A stretch of 64,000 bases of DNA. Source: Alligator mississippiensis (taxonomy: Eukaryota > Chordata > Crocodylia > Alligatoridae). The stretch spans positions 23,503,001 to 23,567,000 of the forward strand of contig NC_081827.1 of the NCBI RefSeq assembly GCF_030867095.1. The letters run 5' to 3'. The notes under the pieces were generated by a model, which ran no database searches, was not told the origin of the DNA, and saw nothing but the letters and a program-made list of their open reading frames with translations. This document shows, one piece after another, positions 45,230 through 57,308 of this stretch; position 1 is the stretch's first letter; each line of letters starts with the position of its first letter. Made by a program: the position numbers and the translations under genes.

Positions 45230-47300
45230 TGTCCAGTGGGCTGGGTACAATACACAAACCTGACATTAGCACTGGCCATGGATTAGTGTTGTGGGCCACA
45301 GGCCAGGCTTCATGCAGCCATGAATAAGTGCCACGTTTTTGACGATGATGACTATACTATAAATACTTGTTTCTGATAAAGGCAACCACCATTTCTGAAT
45401 CACCAGATGCTGAGTGAACAAAAAGCAGGAATTTGGTGTCTCCATGTAAACAACATGCGTGTCAGGACATCAAAGTAAGGTTGTTTCCAGAACTTCCCTT
45501 CCTTTCCTGTACAGCATGTTGTATATCCAGTGGAACCTGCACACCATGTCAGCTTTATTTGCTCTGTCATGGTGTATTTCCCCCATTTTTTACTAAAATA
45601 AAAATATTAATCAAATACCTGTATTTACTTACAGTAATCCACACTGACACTAGAATTGTTTCCAACAAACAGCATTTTAGCAGTTGAGTTCATGAAAGAC
45701 AGGCGCCAAATTTACCATTTCAACTTCTAGCAAAAATTAGTAGAACTGGACATAAGCATATATCTACATGAGGCAACGGCATAAATCTGTCTGCACTCAA
45801 GGCTGTTGTAAACAGTCTGACCTTGTATAAACTAGTAAGAGCATGACAATTCAGAAACATCATAAAGTTTGTGGATGTTCTACCATTTAATACGAGTCAA
45901 GCAATACCACTCTTTTACAACAGGCTGTCACACATTATATGCCAAATTTATTTATGTTTACAAGCCTGTATTTTCTAATCTCATCCTAATTTTGGATGGA
46001 TTTAACATCCTCTGACATGTAAATATTAGGGAATGGTCTTTTATTAACTTTTAATATATCATTTTTTGTAAGAATCATTCACTCATCTGAAAATGTTTTG
46101 CACTGATGAACCTTGTGACACATTGTGCTTTTATTTTACATATTATCAGCCTTTATTTGGAAAACCAATCATCTGAATAAATTATCCTGGGGCCTAAGTA
46201 CCTTCATTGTTGATCAATTGATGTGTCTCCAACAATTGCTTTCAGAGCTGTTCACTTCTATGAACACCTTCTGAAATGACATTTTACTTGTAGAACTGAA
46301 CAGAATTAGTATCCTGCATGGAAAATTATTAAAAACCCAAGTAAATGATGAAGAGGCCTTATTAAACCAGAATGAAATCACCCAGCAAAAGCTGATAGTT
46401 CAGGCAGTGACTCTTACGTGTTTCCATTGCATGTAATTGAGGTTGCCAATAAAGAAAGAGGTACACAGTATTAATGACTCTGAGAAATTGGAAATCAAGG
46501 TGATGACAGCCACATCAGAAACAAATATCCTGGTCTAGAAGAAACACATTTCTAAAACTCTGCATACCAAATAATTAACTGGGACACCACTGATTGCAAA
46601 GGCATTGATGCAACTACTGCCTCTGAGTACATTATAGGTGGCCTTAATAACAGATTTATCCAATTTTCTGGAGAGCAAGGAGGGGCCAAGAGGAAAATAA
46701 AGCAATGTTTGAGTTTCCCGCAAGATGGGAGTTAGCACAAAAAGTAACATTATACAAAATTGAAAAGCCAAGGAGGGTGCAAAGCAGGGGTGGGGATTGA
46801 AGTACCAAGCAGGATTAGTTTCAGTGACTTAAGAAGGCATGAAAGGTTTATTGCTGAAGCAAAAGTCTGAATATGAAGATGTTGGTGGCAGGAGTAAAAG
46901 GTTATATTGTGGGATCAGTAAAAATCGAAGTGTGATCTGTGTTAAACAACAAGTGAATGACTTGGGAAATAAACATTTTCAGAAAAGGTACTCCCCTCTA
47001 TACAACCATGTCCAAATAAACAGGCAGATGGAGGACAAAGAAACACTATCAGGTTTTTTTCCTGTTTTTTGTTTTTTTTTAAGCAAAACTGAAAAAAAAA
47101 AAAAGATGCATCTATAATCAGTAAGTCACTCTACTCAGATCTTTACACGTTAGAATAGGAAAGAAACTAATAGGTAGCAATTTCGGTGTCGTTCATATTC
47201 CAATTGTGAAGTACCATGTTCAAGGATTGCCAGATGATCACCACAATAGTCTGAAACAAAAGACAGAGAGAGGCAGGAACCAGTAGACTTGCTTCTCATT
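45230..47300. other. Intergenic, unclassified
   Basis: This is AT-rich with short A/T runs at 47050-47105. I see no gene. Confidence 0.5.
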
Positions 47301-47302
47301 TT

Positions 47303-47385
47303 CATAAGGTTTCATAGTTGTTAGGGGCTGGAAGGGACCTTACAGATAATTGGGTCCAGCCTCCCTGCACTTGGGCAAGTTAAAA
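47303..47385 (-). mobile_element. CR1 3' tail fragment
   Basis: TTTCATAGTTGTTAGGGGC, GGAAGGGACCTTACAGATAA and GGGTCCAGCCTCCCTGCA form a CR1 tail in minus orientation. Confidence 0.8.
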
Positions 47386-47389
47386 ACAT

Positions 47390-48390
47390 TCTGACTTGTA
47401 GTCTTTTTGCATTCCCTGTAAAAGAAGTATTTCTCTGTTATTTTTCTATAGTCAAAGAAGTGCTTGAAAACTAAGCATTTTCAGGGTTCTTCAAGTCTAA
47501 CAGGTGATACCTCGAGTCCAACAAGTTTCAGAATGAAAAAAAAAAAATATGGAAATACTTTAAAAAAAAAGAAAAAAGCCAGACATTACAGGAAAAAACC
47601 TAAAGATTTTATGTATCTACTGTGGTCCACAAACAAGTTTAAGCTGTTAAAGTGTCCCTATGCTATATGCAAGTCATGTTTATAATTATATTTGTTAAGC
47701 TGCTCTCAAAAATGAAGCCTATTTTCCTACTCTAGACTTAGATCAAGATTAAGACAGTTTAACATTAAGAAGTTTAACATTGACAAAGACCAAAAATACT
47801 TGACCCATAGTAGATGATCCACATATGGATCGCAGGCATAGAAATCATTTAGAAAAATGGTTAGAAAAAAAGGGCAGAAGTAGTTAAAGCTGGTTTAAAT
47901 CAACCTCGTGTCTCTCGCTAAGCCATCTGGAACACTCCTACTGCCAACTTTGTGCAAAATACCAAGCGAAACTTCCCCATCTGCTCTAAAATTATATTAG
48001 ACAGTTAGTGCAGAATAGAAGAACAGAATGCGGAAGCACGTGCACAAACCGTGTGTGCATGTTCACAAAACCTAAAAGGAACTGTGGGCAGAAGTTTACT
48101 CGTAAACATGAAAGCAAAGAGAGGAACTTGGGTTGTATTTGTCAGGTTTCCTATGGTCACATATGCCATTTAAAGTTCAAATCAAATTATGCTGGATTAT
48201 CAATGGCTAACACTACAAATTGAATCTGTTTTTGGGTGAGGGAAGAGGATAGGGGAAGTGAGGATGCAAGTTTGGTAGCTTTGTCTGAGCTAGACCTGAC
48301 GTAATTTCTACATGGGCACTAAAGGAATCACCAACAGTCATATCTGAGAGATTCATGTGGTTGTTTGTTTACAAACAGAGAATTATGGCA
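47390..48390. other. Intergenic, unclassified
   Basis: A-rich tracts lie at 47535-47575. I recognise no gene or repeat. Confidence 0.45.
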
Positions 48391-48399
48391 GTCTACTAA

Positions 48400-49060
48400 T
48401 GATACCAGCATTTGAATTATTAATACCTTGGCAGATTATTTAATACATTTTTAACTGATTAAGGTGCTAGTAAATGGAAGGCTAATGGATTTCACTGCGT
48501 GCAAGTATAAAACAATACATTTTGGATTTTATCAGAGCAACCTTGTGTGTTTTTGAGTAAGTAAATTATATTAAAATAACAAAGGGCCTTAACAAAATAG
48601 AATTAGCAGTCACATAAAAAGTAGTACATTATTCTTTTGCAACAAATGTGACCATTAGAAATTTGGCATGAAATCATACCATTGATAGCTTTAAGGATGC
48701 AAAGACTTCTGAAAGTTTTAAGGAAAATAGCAAAAAATGGCTCATAAATATGGAAGGTTTTAGGATGACAGACTTAGGATCTTAAGTCTTTTACATTTAA
48801 TTGAAAATGAAAGCTGCAGTGGAATTTACTGATATATGCAACTACCTGAAAAAATGCAGAGTTTGGATATGTTTAAAGCTAAAACTGCAACATGCCCACA
48901 CAAAAAATTAAACGAATAATTTAAAATTACAGAGAGTTGACCATTACCCTATCAGATGACTAGCAGTTGGAATGATCTTTCCTTAGCCATTTTGACAGAA
49001 CGTACATAAATAGTATTGAGGAACTTAGAAGGGCTGGAGTAAGAAGCTGTGGAAAATTAA
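48400..49060 (+). mobile_element. Very old CR1-like fragment
   Basis: Weak traces of the CR1 'ATTTCA..G..AAGTATAAAAC.ATACATTTTGG' block lie at about 48490-48525, with later spaced resemblance. It is heavily decayed. Confidence 0.35.
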
Positions 49061-49475
49061 CACGGACACCCCTGTTATCTTTCCTGTTAATGAGAATGAT
49101 TCTGTCTTACACTCAAGATAATGTGGGCAGGGAATTCCCCTTGAGGCTTATTGGCAAGTACCTTTCTCCCCTATTATCCTACAGCATTATCTATTTCTAT
49201 CAATTTATGAAACACAAGTCCAAACTAATTCCTTAGTGAATTACTTCATGCATCAATTTAAGAGACTCCTAGGTCTCTGTATCTATCCATTTTAAATGAT
49301 GGAAACCCTTATCTTTTAAAGAAACCCTGCTCTAATTTACTCAGAAATTGACGGTTAAGAAGAGTTCCATTTCACATTTTCATTTAAGAGCCAAGTGTTG
49401 GCTAGTCCTTCTAGAGTCTACAGGGAGAGAAGTGAGAGGAGGAGTTGCAACTCACCAGCTGCCAGTACACATACT

Positions 49476-49938
49476 GGGCGCATGTCCTTTAGGTAATGTG
49501 CATTAAATCTAGTACCTCCAAGTGCCTATATACAAGCACTGAGGCTGGTTCAACATGCTGGAATTCCAGTGCATCAAGCCTCCTTGGTCCAAACCGGCCT
49601 CCTGTATCTCGTGTATCTGCATCCCCGTGCTTAAAAGTGGCAGCGGGAGCGCTTGAACTAAAGTTCATTGAATTGACTTTAGTTCTCATGCCCCTGCTGC
49701 CATTTTTAAGTTCAGGGATGTTTATACACAAGATGCGGCAGCGCTCTCAGACCTGCTCTAATTAAAGCACCACTCCTTCCCCCGAGCATGTGTAAAAGAG
49801 CCTTCCATTGTGAAGTACTAGAAAAATGCACATTAGCCTATTTTAATGTGCATTAGGTAAAAAGAGCAATTTTGGTGATGCTTTAATGCACATTAAAAGA
49901 AGCTAATGCACATTAAAGTGCATGTATAAGACATACCC
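49476..49938. mobile_element. Foldback MITE with TTAATGTGCATTAA palindromes
   Basis: The ends are GGGCGCATGTCC and (inverted) GGGTATGTCTTATACATG. About five copies of a near-palindrome TTAATGTGCATTAA lie near the ends (49493; 49826; 49843-49856; 49883-49896; 49902-49915). The middle (about 49600-49740) is a long imperfect inverted repeat, so the element can fold on itself. Reading frames on both strands are products of this symmetry. Confidence 0.65.
49600..49740. repeat. Long inverted repeat (hairpin)
   Basis: The arm containing ATCCCCGTGCTTAAAAGTGG, then GAACTAAAGTTCA, pairs with TGACTTTAGTTC, then CCATTTTTAAGTTCAGGGAT. Each arm is about 65 bp with few mismatches and a very short loop near 49668. 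Confidence 0.75.
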
Positions 49939-50318
49939 ACAAAGATGCGAACTGCTACTGCTAGTGTGCAAAGGAAGCCCATTTGCTCCACAACACAGAA
50001 GGACTGTGGATAAGGCTTTGCCTCTCCTGTTCAACTGCTAGCATCTGAAAACAGGCTTGGGAAAAGCATTTTACCAGCAACCATAAGAAGCCCTGTGCAG
50101 GGTATTCAGGCATTCTGATTGATTTTGCCTTACATATCAGAATGCCATACATGCTACCTCTGTCTGCTCCAACCCCTCGCTCCAGAAAGGAGCAAGGGCA
50201 TAATTGGGTCCTACAACAAGTACAGTGCAGTTAGAAACATAATTTAAGAGGCAGCTCAACTGAAGTATCATTTCTTTTTTGCAGACCCAAAAATAAAACC
50301 AATTTGTTATTATGAACC

Positions 50319-50324
50319 TTTATT
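50319..50324 (-). terminator. RSBN1L: RSBN1L poly(A) signal
   Basis: AATAAA on the minus strand (TTTATT on plus) lies about 440 nt after the RSBN1L stop. It is the nearest good signal. Confidence 0.65.
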
Positions 50325-50760
50325 AAGTGGCTCACATTTCAGTATAAATCACACTAAAAAGATTTGTTTAAAAAAAGCTATTTACACTACAGTGCTGACA
50401 CATTTAAAATGAAAAAATTGGTATAAATAAGCTCTATGGAAAAGCCTGGAATTGTCAAAAAGAATTCTGGCTCATCTTACAAAAAATATATGTTAGATGT
50501 CAGCTCTACTCTAAAACCTACAACTCAAATTATTTAAAGACTTCGTTATGTTAAACCTGCAGTGTTTACAGTGCATCTGGCCCTAAGTGCTTTGATACTT
50601 CACAGTTATGGACAGGCACTGAGGAATGTTACAAAGCTACATAAACTATTTCTTGTAACAGACGCAAAGGCAAGTCACATGCTTGCCTCACAGATCTTAT
50701 GAATCTTTACATTATTACATCATTAAGTTTAAAAAGTAATTTAAAACCGTATGTACAAAT

Positions 50761-51417
50761 TTAGCACAAAAAGTCATCCTCTCTTTGTCCATGCAGATTT
50801 GGATATGTTGAACCATGTTGTCTTGTATCATCCAGACTCAAGCGACTTCCAGGGCACAACTTGTCCTGTAAGTCTTTGTTGCCAGATTCAAATTTAGAGT
50901 CCGCTTCAAACTTAAATTCTGTCAATTCAACATGATCCAATTTTGTTTTAACATTCTGACGTTCCATATCATTAGGTGCCACTGTCTTTTCAGGAAGATC
51001 AACATTCATGGATTCCTCTTTAATTCGGTGAGATGAAATAAGTTCATGTTTTATCTGTGTGAATTCCTGCTGTACGTATTTAGTTTGCAACGTATCTGAA
51101 AATTTGGTGTCTTCGGAGGTATTTCTGCCTATCGTACAAATTCGGTTGCCAGTCTGAAGTCCTGTGACCGAAGACATGGGGTCTGCAGGTGTGTCTGCTT
51201 CATGGGTGCTTGAATTTTGAGAACCATCTCCCTCCGAGTGATATAGCTTGAGCCTGATATGCCAAGCCAAACTGCATACAGCTGAAACCGTCTTAAACTG
51301 GTGCACAACATTCCTTGGAATAAAATAAATGTCATTATCATATAACTGAATCCTGGCATACCGAATGCCTTCCCTTCGCAGTTGGTTAAGCTTTGCATCA
51401 TCAACCCACTGGACACA
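50761..51417 (-). CDS. RSBN1L: RSBN1L, last coding exon
   Basis: This encodes [62 protein letters not shown] and a divergent acidic/Ser-rich tail ending in EDDFLC, 218 codons to TAA. The first part is the conserved C-terminal piece of the RSBN1/RSBN1L family, JmjC-type proteins related to C. elegans DPY-21 (H4K20 demethylase, nuclear). The His in NVVHQF is placed like the distal iron ligand of JmjC domains (inference). The acceptor is TTCCAG at 51418, in phase with the exon at 51514. The tail is poorly conserved, as is usual. TMEM60 converges from the left about 10 kb away. Confidence 0.95.
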   Translation of the reverse strand, partial: CVQWVDDAKLNQLRREGIRYARIQLYDNDIYFIPRNVVHQFKTVSAVCSLAWHIRLKLYHSEGDGSQNSSTHEADTPADPMSSVTGLQTGNRICTIGRNTSEDTKFSDTLQTKYVQQEFTQIKHELISSHRIKEESMNVDLPEKTVAPNDMERQNVKTKLDHVELTEFKFEADSKFESGNKDLQDKLCPGSRLSLDDTRQHGSTYPNLHGQREDDFLC

Positions 51418-51513
51418 CTGGAAGGGGGGGAAAACAAGACAAGAACTAAGATGAAAAAAAATGTACTCTGAAGCATGAGAAAAACTTTATTGACAGTTCA
51501 ACAAGATACTTGC

Positions 51514-51622
51514 CTGTGAGAGTGGAGGCTCATGCAAATCTAACTGCATTCGCTGAACTACCTCTAAGAAGTCTTCAGCATGGAAACAAATTACATCTTT
51601 GGTTATACGAGGCTGCTTAGAC
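51514..51622 (-). CDS. RSBN1L: RSBN1L, penultimate coding exon
   Basis: This 109-nt exon encodes [36 protein letters not shown]. The first G completes the Trp codon split with the exon at 63831, and the exon ends in phase 0 after CAG. The acceptor is good (TTTTTTGTAG). The donor is GCAAGT instead of GTAAGT, a GC-AG intron of only 96 bp. The translation runs directly into CVQWVDD of the last exon, so the boundary is secure. It belongs to the conserved JmjC-like region of the family. Confidence 0.95.
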
Positions 51623-51629
51623 CTACAAA

Positions 51630-53045
51630 AAACACCAACATGGTACAGTTAGGGCCACAATTTACAATTGTTCCAGTTCTTGTTACTACTTTGTTTTTCT
51701 GTCCCCTGCAACAGGAATAAAGCAAGCAATGCAAAAAAAGAAATTCTACCATTTCAGCTTTAAAATATTTTTGAACAAGCTTGTTAAAATAACTACCTAA
51801 TTAAGTGGAATATGCCAGCATTTGTATTTGTTAATTAGCTCTAATATCTTTCTAAGTAGTAACAGAAGAACGGGTAGCCAGTGAGATCAACCACCTGTGA
51901 CCAACCTCTGCCTTTCTAGAAGCTCCGAGCCACCCACATACCCTGCACAAAACCTACTACAACATAAAAAAAGAAACCTCCCTCAGCAATCCACACCCCT
52001 GGCTCACACATTACCCCATGCTGGAATCTATCAGAAAGATCAAAAGGGATTACACTTAAGAGAAATATTCCTAACCCTTCCTTCCACAGCTCGTAACTTG
52101 CAAGCCTCTGAACCTTAACTAATACTCCAGAAACAATTTTCCTGCTGGATCACCATACAGCTGACCCTGCCAACTCGCTTCCACCATCACTTCAATCAAT
52201 ATGCACCAAAACATCAGAAGCCATGAATTTTAAACCATGTCGATCACAGAAGGTGATGTCTCATCTAATGCACCAAATCCCCTCCTGGAACCTATGTGAC
52301 TGAAACTAAACAACCGTTACTCTCTGTAATAAACTCACAGAGAAGTGATAATGGGGGGGGAAACCTTAACACTTCACAGAACCACCAGGCTACCTCTGAC
52401 TTCACAGTCCTTGTATTCACTCAAAGGGAAATCTACAAAATACCATTAGGAGACGGGCCTGGGGACAAAGATTCATAACGTTACTGGATATAAAAAATTT
52501 GGACAGAACTACAGATGGTGGTTTCTAGGCATGTTACAATTTACCTGTCCCTCTGCTAACCTCCCTGCATTCCACAGGTAACATTTAAAATTGTCTAGTT
52601 CTCTTCCATAATTTGGTTTATCCAATTCAGCTGCTCTATACTTGGTTTGATAACTTATTTGCTCCACAAGTTTCTTGCCCTCTTCCTTTAACTCCAGTAT
52701 ATAAATAATTACTTAAAAGCAGTACTTTTACCTGCATCTGCTTCATTCCTGGACTTGTAGAAAGGTAGTTTGTGCCCAAAAGCGTGTCTAACATCTCTTC
52801 CAACTATTTAGCTGGTCCAATAAAAGATAATACTAAACAAATCTCGCTTCATATTCCTTGGACCATCACTGCTACAACACTACAGAACTATTTTCCCCCC
52901 ATGAAAGATGAATGTTTCAAGTGTAAGTGTGTCCCATTAGCATTCCATCATCTTTGAAACGGTAAGCCTATCATCCACTTCAGATAATGCAAAATCCAAA
53001 TAAAGAAATCTTTTATCTGCTCAACAGGTTTCTCATATTACTTCT
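51630..53045. other. RSBN1L intron, right next to the 51.6-kb exon
   Basis: It contains one copy (about 52745-52830) of the short repeat described at 61142 (TTTGTGCCCAAAAGCGTGTC...GGTCCAATAAAAGATAA). Otherwise it is unclassified. Confidence 0.5.
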
Positions 53046-53359
53046 TATGGCAGGGGCAGGCAATTATTTCGGTTGGAAGGGCCACTTAACAAGTTTTGGT
53101 GAGCTGTTGAGGGCCACAAGGGTGGCCCCACCCCTTGACAACTGCAGCCCCTGGTTGCCATCTAGGGACTGGAAGTCCCGCCCTCTAACCCCTGACCTTT
53201 GCCACTGGAAGTCTTTCACATTGCCCCTACAAGTACTCATTTTGGAAAGGGGGTTTGCCATCTTGGAACCAGAAAAAAACAACAAATTATATACTAAAAA
53301 AAAAAAAATCAAACATCCACAATAACATTTTCATTTTGTTTTTAAAAATATTTTTGTCC

Positions 53360-54046
53360 TGATCTGTGCGCGTTTGTTTAGTGTATATAGCGGTGATGGT
53401 ATAAGAGCTCAAAATTGTCAGGACCGAGGGCAGTCTAAGGCTATGGCCAGTAGCCCGGACCGTAAGGTGGGGTTTTTCCACGACAGAGTTGAGTTAGGCA
53501 CGGAAGCGTATTCGTTTTACAAAGAAAGCTTTACTTACGCTGCCGATGGTCACAGTGCAGAAAGGAAACTTGCTTGAGTTACAGTTGCACGCAAACAAAT
53601 AGAAGTGAGATCTCTTCTCGCACCGAACCGAGATGAGTCGTCTATGTGCGACTCTGCACGCTGAACACGGGGGATACGTCAAATTTTCCACTATGACGGG
53701 GAGTGGCTAGAAGCTGATCAGGCCTCTATGTCCTCCTCCAAGACACACGCAGAGTTTGCTAGGCTCCACAGCGCGCTCAGAGTTCCCCACGAGATGGTTG
53801 TGGAGTCCTCCAACTTGGGCGGAAACTGCTCTAACCTTTTATACGGCTAGCGACCCAATTGCTAGCTACCACGTAGGAATAATTTAGAATTGACCAATAG
53901 TGGGACACTAATTTGCATACACGTGGCGGGAGCTTTTTGCACCGGGGTTCTCTCTCTGCAGCTGAGAAATCCACCATGCAAAGAAAGCTCCATGTGGCGG
54001 GAAAATTCCAATGTGCCGAGGCACTAAAAAACATTGGGTTATGACA
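53360..54046 (-). mobile_element. Lone LTR related to the 7470 element
   Basis: On the minus strand it starts TGTCATAACCCAATG and shares many blocks with the LTRs at 7470/9842: a CCGCCA block, an ATTGG box, a TATA-like region near 53840, GTTGGAGGACTCCA and GCAACTGTAACTCAAGCAAG. It is clearly more diverged than those two are from each other, so it is another subfamily or older. No internal region is adjacent. The left boundary is not resolved and no clear duplication is seen. Confidence 0.8.
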
Positions 54047-54077
54047 AAAATGAAGTCTTATGCTTGTATATTGTCAT

Positions 54078-54260
54078 GGGTGTGTGTGTATGTGGGGTGT
54101 GAGGGGCGGTGTGGGGGTATGTGTGGATGTGGGTGTGTGGGTGTGTACATGGGTGGGTATGGGGTTTGTGGGGGGGCTGTGGGGTGTGTAGAAGGGGACG
54201 GTGGCTGGGGATACATGCATAGGTGTGTGTGTGCATGGTGAGGTGTGAGCGTGTGTAGCA
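54078..54260. repeat. GT-rich minisatellite
   Basis: Irregular GTGTGTGG/GTGGGTGT/ATGTGTGGATG units run for about 180 bp. The Thr/His/Pro-rich frames on the other strand are artefacts of this repeat. Confidence 0.9.
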
Positions 54261-54666
54261 CAGCAATGAGTGGGGCTCACTCACTGCTGCTCTTCCCCTG
54301 TGCTGAGCAGCAGTTTCTGCCCAGCACTGCCGCTGAACCTGGATGGGCAAGTCTGGAGCAGGCACGGGACTCACCAGGCTGGGGCTGTGAACATGGGTCC
54401 CTGCCAGTACCGCGCAGCTGGGGCCAGAGGCGGTGGCAGCTGGAAGGAGCAGCTGCTGCCTAGAAAGGCAGTCTAGCCGCAGAGCTGCCCCAGCCTGATT
54501 GTGTCCAAGGGGTGGTCAGGCAGGACCAAGGGACCTGCCACAAGCCAGATAAAGCCCCTTTGCAGGTCGGATCTGTCCTGTAGGCTATATTTTGCCCACC
54601 CCAGCTTAGGGTCTTTCTGGATAAGGAATGAAATTAAACCAAGGCAGGCAAGGTGGTACAAATTAG

Positions 54667-55184
54667 TAGGGCTGTGAGAAATTTCAGCAGCTGTTTTGTT
54701 TCAGACCACTTTGGTGCCTGAAACACCGAATCCAAATGGAAATGGAAGGCTCAGAAACATCTTGGAAACAAAACGAGGCATCTGAAATGTTTTGGAAATG
54801 TTTTGTAGATGTTTCAGAAAATGTCAGAGTTTTGGAGCTAGGCCTGCAGGGAAACAGCTGTACGCTGCTGCCCTGCCTCACGACTCGGCTCTGCAGGGAT
54901 CAGAGATCCATGCTGGGGGTCTCCTTGCCAGCATGAAGGGCAACAGCCCTTGCCCTCCCCCAAAGAAGCCGCCCACGGCCCTGTCCTGTTCTCTGCTGCG
55001 GCCCCAAGCTCCACCTGGCTGGGCTTCAAAGCAGATTTGGAGGAGAGTCGATGGAGCAGAATCTCCGAAACAGATTCCGCCGAAACAAAACAGGACACTG
55101 ATCCGAAACACCAAAATGAATCGCTGTCCTCCAAAACTGCTGAATCCGAAACCGAAATGAAACAGCCATTTCGCACAGCCCTTC
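54667..55184. mobile_element. hAT-like element, 518 bp
   Basis: The ends are TAGGGCTGTGAGAAATTTC and (inverted) AAGGGCTGTGCGAAATGG. The flanks CAAATTAG and CTAGTTAG match at 6 of 8. Subterminal repeats of GAAACA/TGTTTC words are frequent on both sides. There is no transposase. Confidence 0.8.
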
Positions 55185-55189
55185 TAGTT

Positions 55190-57300
55190 AGTTAAGTAAA
55201 GTACTCTGAAGATCTGACCTCCTCTGCATCTTCTTCCAGTGCATACATCTACTCCCTCCTCTTTGCCCCCCCATTCTTCCCTCCACCATTAAACCAGCCT
55301 GTAACTGTAGGATCATTTGGACTTTGTCAAAGTGCACGCATAAGAAACCATGTCACAAAAACCCACCAATTTCAACCTGTGACATCGGATTATGCAGCAG
55401 ACGGGCCTGACCACAGCAGTCATACATTTGTGACATTAAGAGTTTGTTAACTGTAACTTATACAGAGCAAAGACATACTGAAAAAGCTCCAACTGGTACA
55501 AAATGCAGCAACCGATACTGTCAGCAACTACAACATCCATCACAACACCCCATTAATAAAGAGCCAGAAAACAGAAAAAGACAGTTTTCCAGGCTGTCTT
55601 GTCACACAATAACTATATTATGGCACCAATAACACGAAACAAGCACTAGGAAAAGGTGCGTGAGCACTGGAAAGAAACTGCAGGAGCCATAAAATAATTC
55701 AGTTTCCACAACAGGCCTGAATGGCAAAATTACACTTTCTGTCAACATACATATGCAGTGCCTACAAAGTAATCAAGCCACCTGTTCCAACCAGTTTGAA
55801 AATAAGAGAAACTGGGTGATAATCAGATACTAGAGTATGATGACAGCCAAAGGTTTAGTAGAGTTCTACAAATACTTCCTGAAGAAAGACCTAATATTAA
55901 GTGAATTTTTGCGACTCATTGCTTAAAAGAAGTGCATCAACACTGTCAAGTTAAAGTTAACAGGATTTTTCTAACTAAGTTAACAAAAACATCATCCATG
56001 TATTCTGGGAAATGTTAGAGTAAGTACTGTGAAATGCTGTGTGGAGCTCAGGCCCTTGTAGAGCTGTGAGGTTTGTGTGTATGCACAAAGGACTACGGGA
56101 AAGAAGGGATGGAAGACATGGGCCAGCATCAGGGCATGTTTCCTCCTTGCTGAGCTGCTACCATGGCAGAGTTGACGACAGATGAATTTCAAGATCCTGA
56201 AAAAAGGTTCAGTTTTAAAGATCGGGGAAACTAACAGGTTTTCAGTATCTCTTCACGCTATAAAGATTCCTGTGAACGAAGAAGCGAGTCCAAAATCCTG
56301 ACAGATGTTGGGTTTCCAATTCATGACATATTTAAAGAGTGCCCAAACCAACTGGACTTTTAAAGTCAATTACTTTTAAAAACAAGCTAACAGTGACTCC
56401 TGAATTCAAATCTTGCACTATTTCTAATAAAGGACTACTCAAATTGTAAAAGCCTCACAGGATCAAATTGACAACTAATTTAAACCTGAAATAATGCATA
56501 CTTATTCAGGTCAAGAGCTGTTTTTCTTCAAATATTTGTGATTTCAGTCAGGAAGCCAACAACTAATGTCTTTTATATATATATTTTTTTTTTAATTTTG
56601 ATTTTAACTAAGTGTGTAACTATAATTACAATAAATCCCCACACTGTATGTTCTATACTAAAGTGTTTTTCTACTGAATTTTAACTAATGAAAGCATTCT
56701 CATTAATAATGAGATAATTCCCAGATCCACAAACATGATATTATTTCTTTCAATGTACATACAGCCCCTAAAAATAAAAGTGATTATATAAATTGGATAC
56801 ATAGAATAATCTCTGGCATTGGACATTCCTGACAAGTTTTGAATATATGAAAGTGAAAAATTTTATAAATACTCATAGGGCAACAGCTGAACAACAACTA
56901 CTGAAACAACACACTAACACTTAGAACTAAGCTACATTTTTTTGAAACATCCTTTACCATTTCATCAAAAGGAAAATACATTATCTCTATTTTTAGATCC
57001 AGGTGAAAATTATGTTTATATCACTAACTCCAAGTTTTATAACCAGTACCCATTTTCAATAATCTTGAGAAATAAAAATCAATAAAAGCATTTATATGAT
57101 TTTCACAATACTTAAAAACCTCAAAATGCAAAACTAAAGTTCCCATTCTACCTTTTATCTGTCTAGTTGTTTTACACATTATGTTATCTCATCATACAAC
57201 CTCTCAAACTGGACAATGAGCAATTCAAAATACAAACTGTCCTTTGTGCTAAATCCTTACATAAATTGATATAGCAGTTTGTATTATACTAAGCACATTT
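55190..57300. other. RSBN1L intron, AT-rich
   Basis: I see no exon. Repeated GTTAAC words at 55945-55985 hint at an old MITE. The rest is unclassified. Confidence 0.45.
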
Positions 57301-57308
57301 TGTGATTA

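Larger units (their letters stand above)
53051..54603. mobile_element. hAT element carrying an LTR insertion (tentative)
   Basis: The left end CAGGGGCAGGCAATTATTTC is near-identical to the MITE at 19597. A right end TATATTTTGCCCACCCCA lies at 54603. The flanks TCTTATGG and GCTTAGGG match at 6 of 8. Between them sit a lone LTR and a GT-rich minisatellite. Joining the two ends as one element is inference. Confidence 0.5.

Noticed and set aside
54039-54374. His/Thr/Pro-rich frames
   Set aside because: They are translations of a GT-rich minisatellite.
54792-55195. Frames of 112-122 codons on both strands
   Set aside because: They fall within a hAT-like element with inverted subterminal repeats, and there is no transposase domain.
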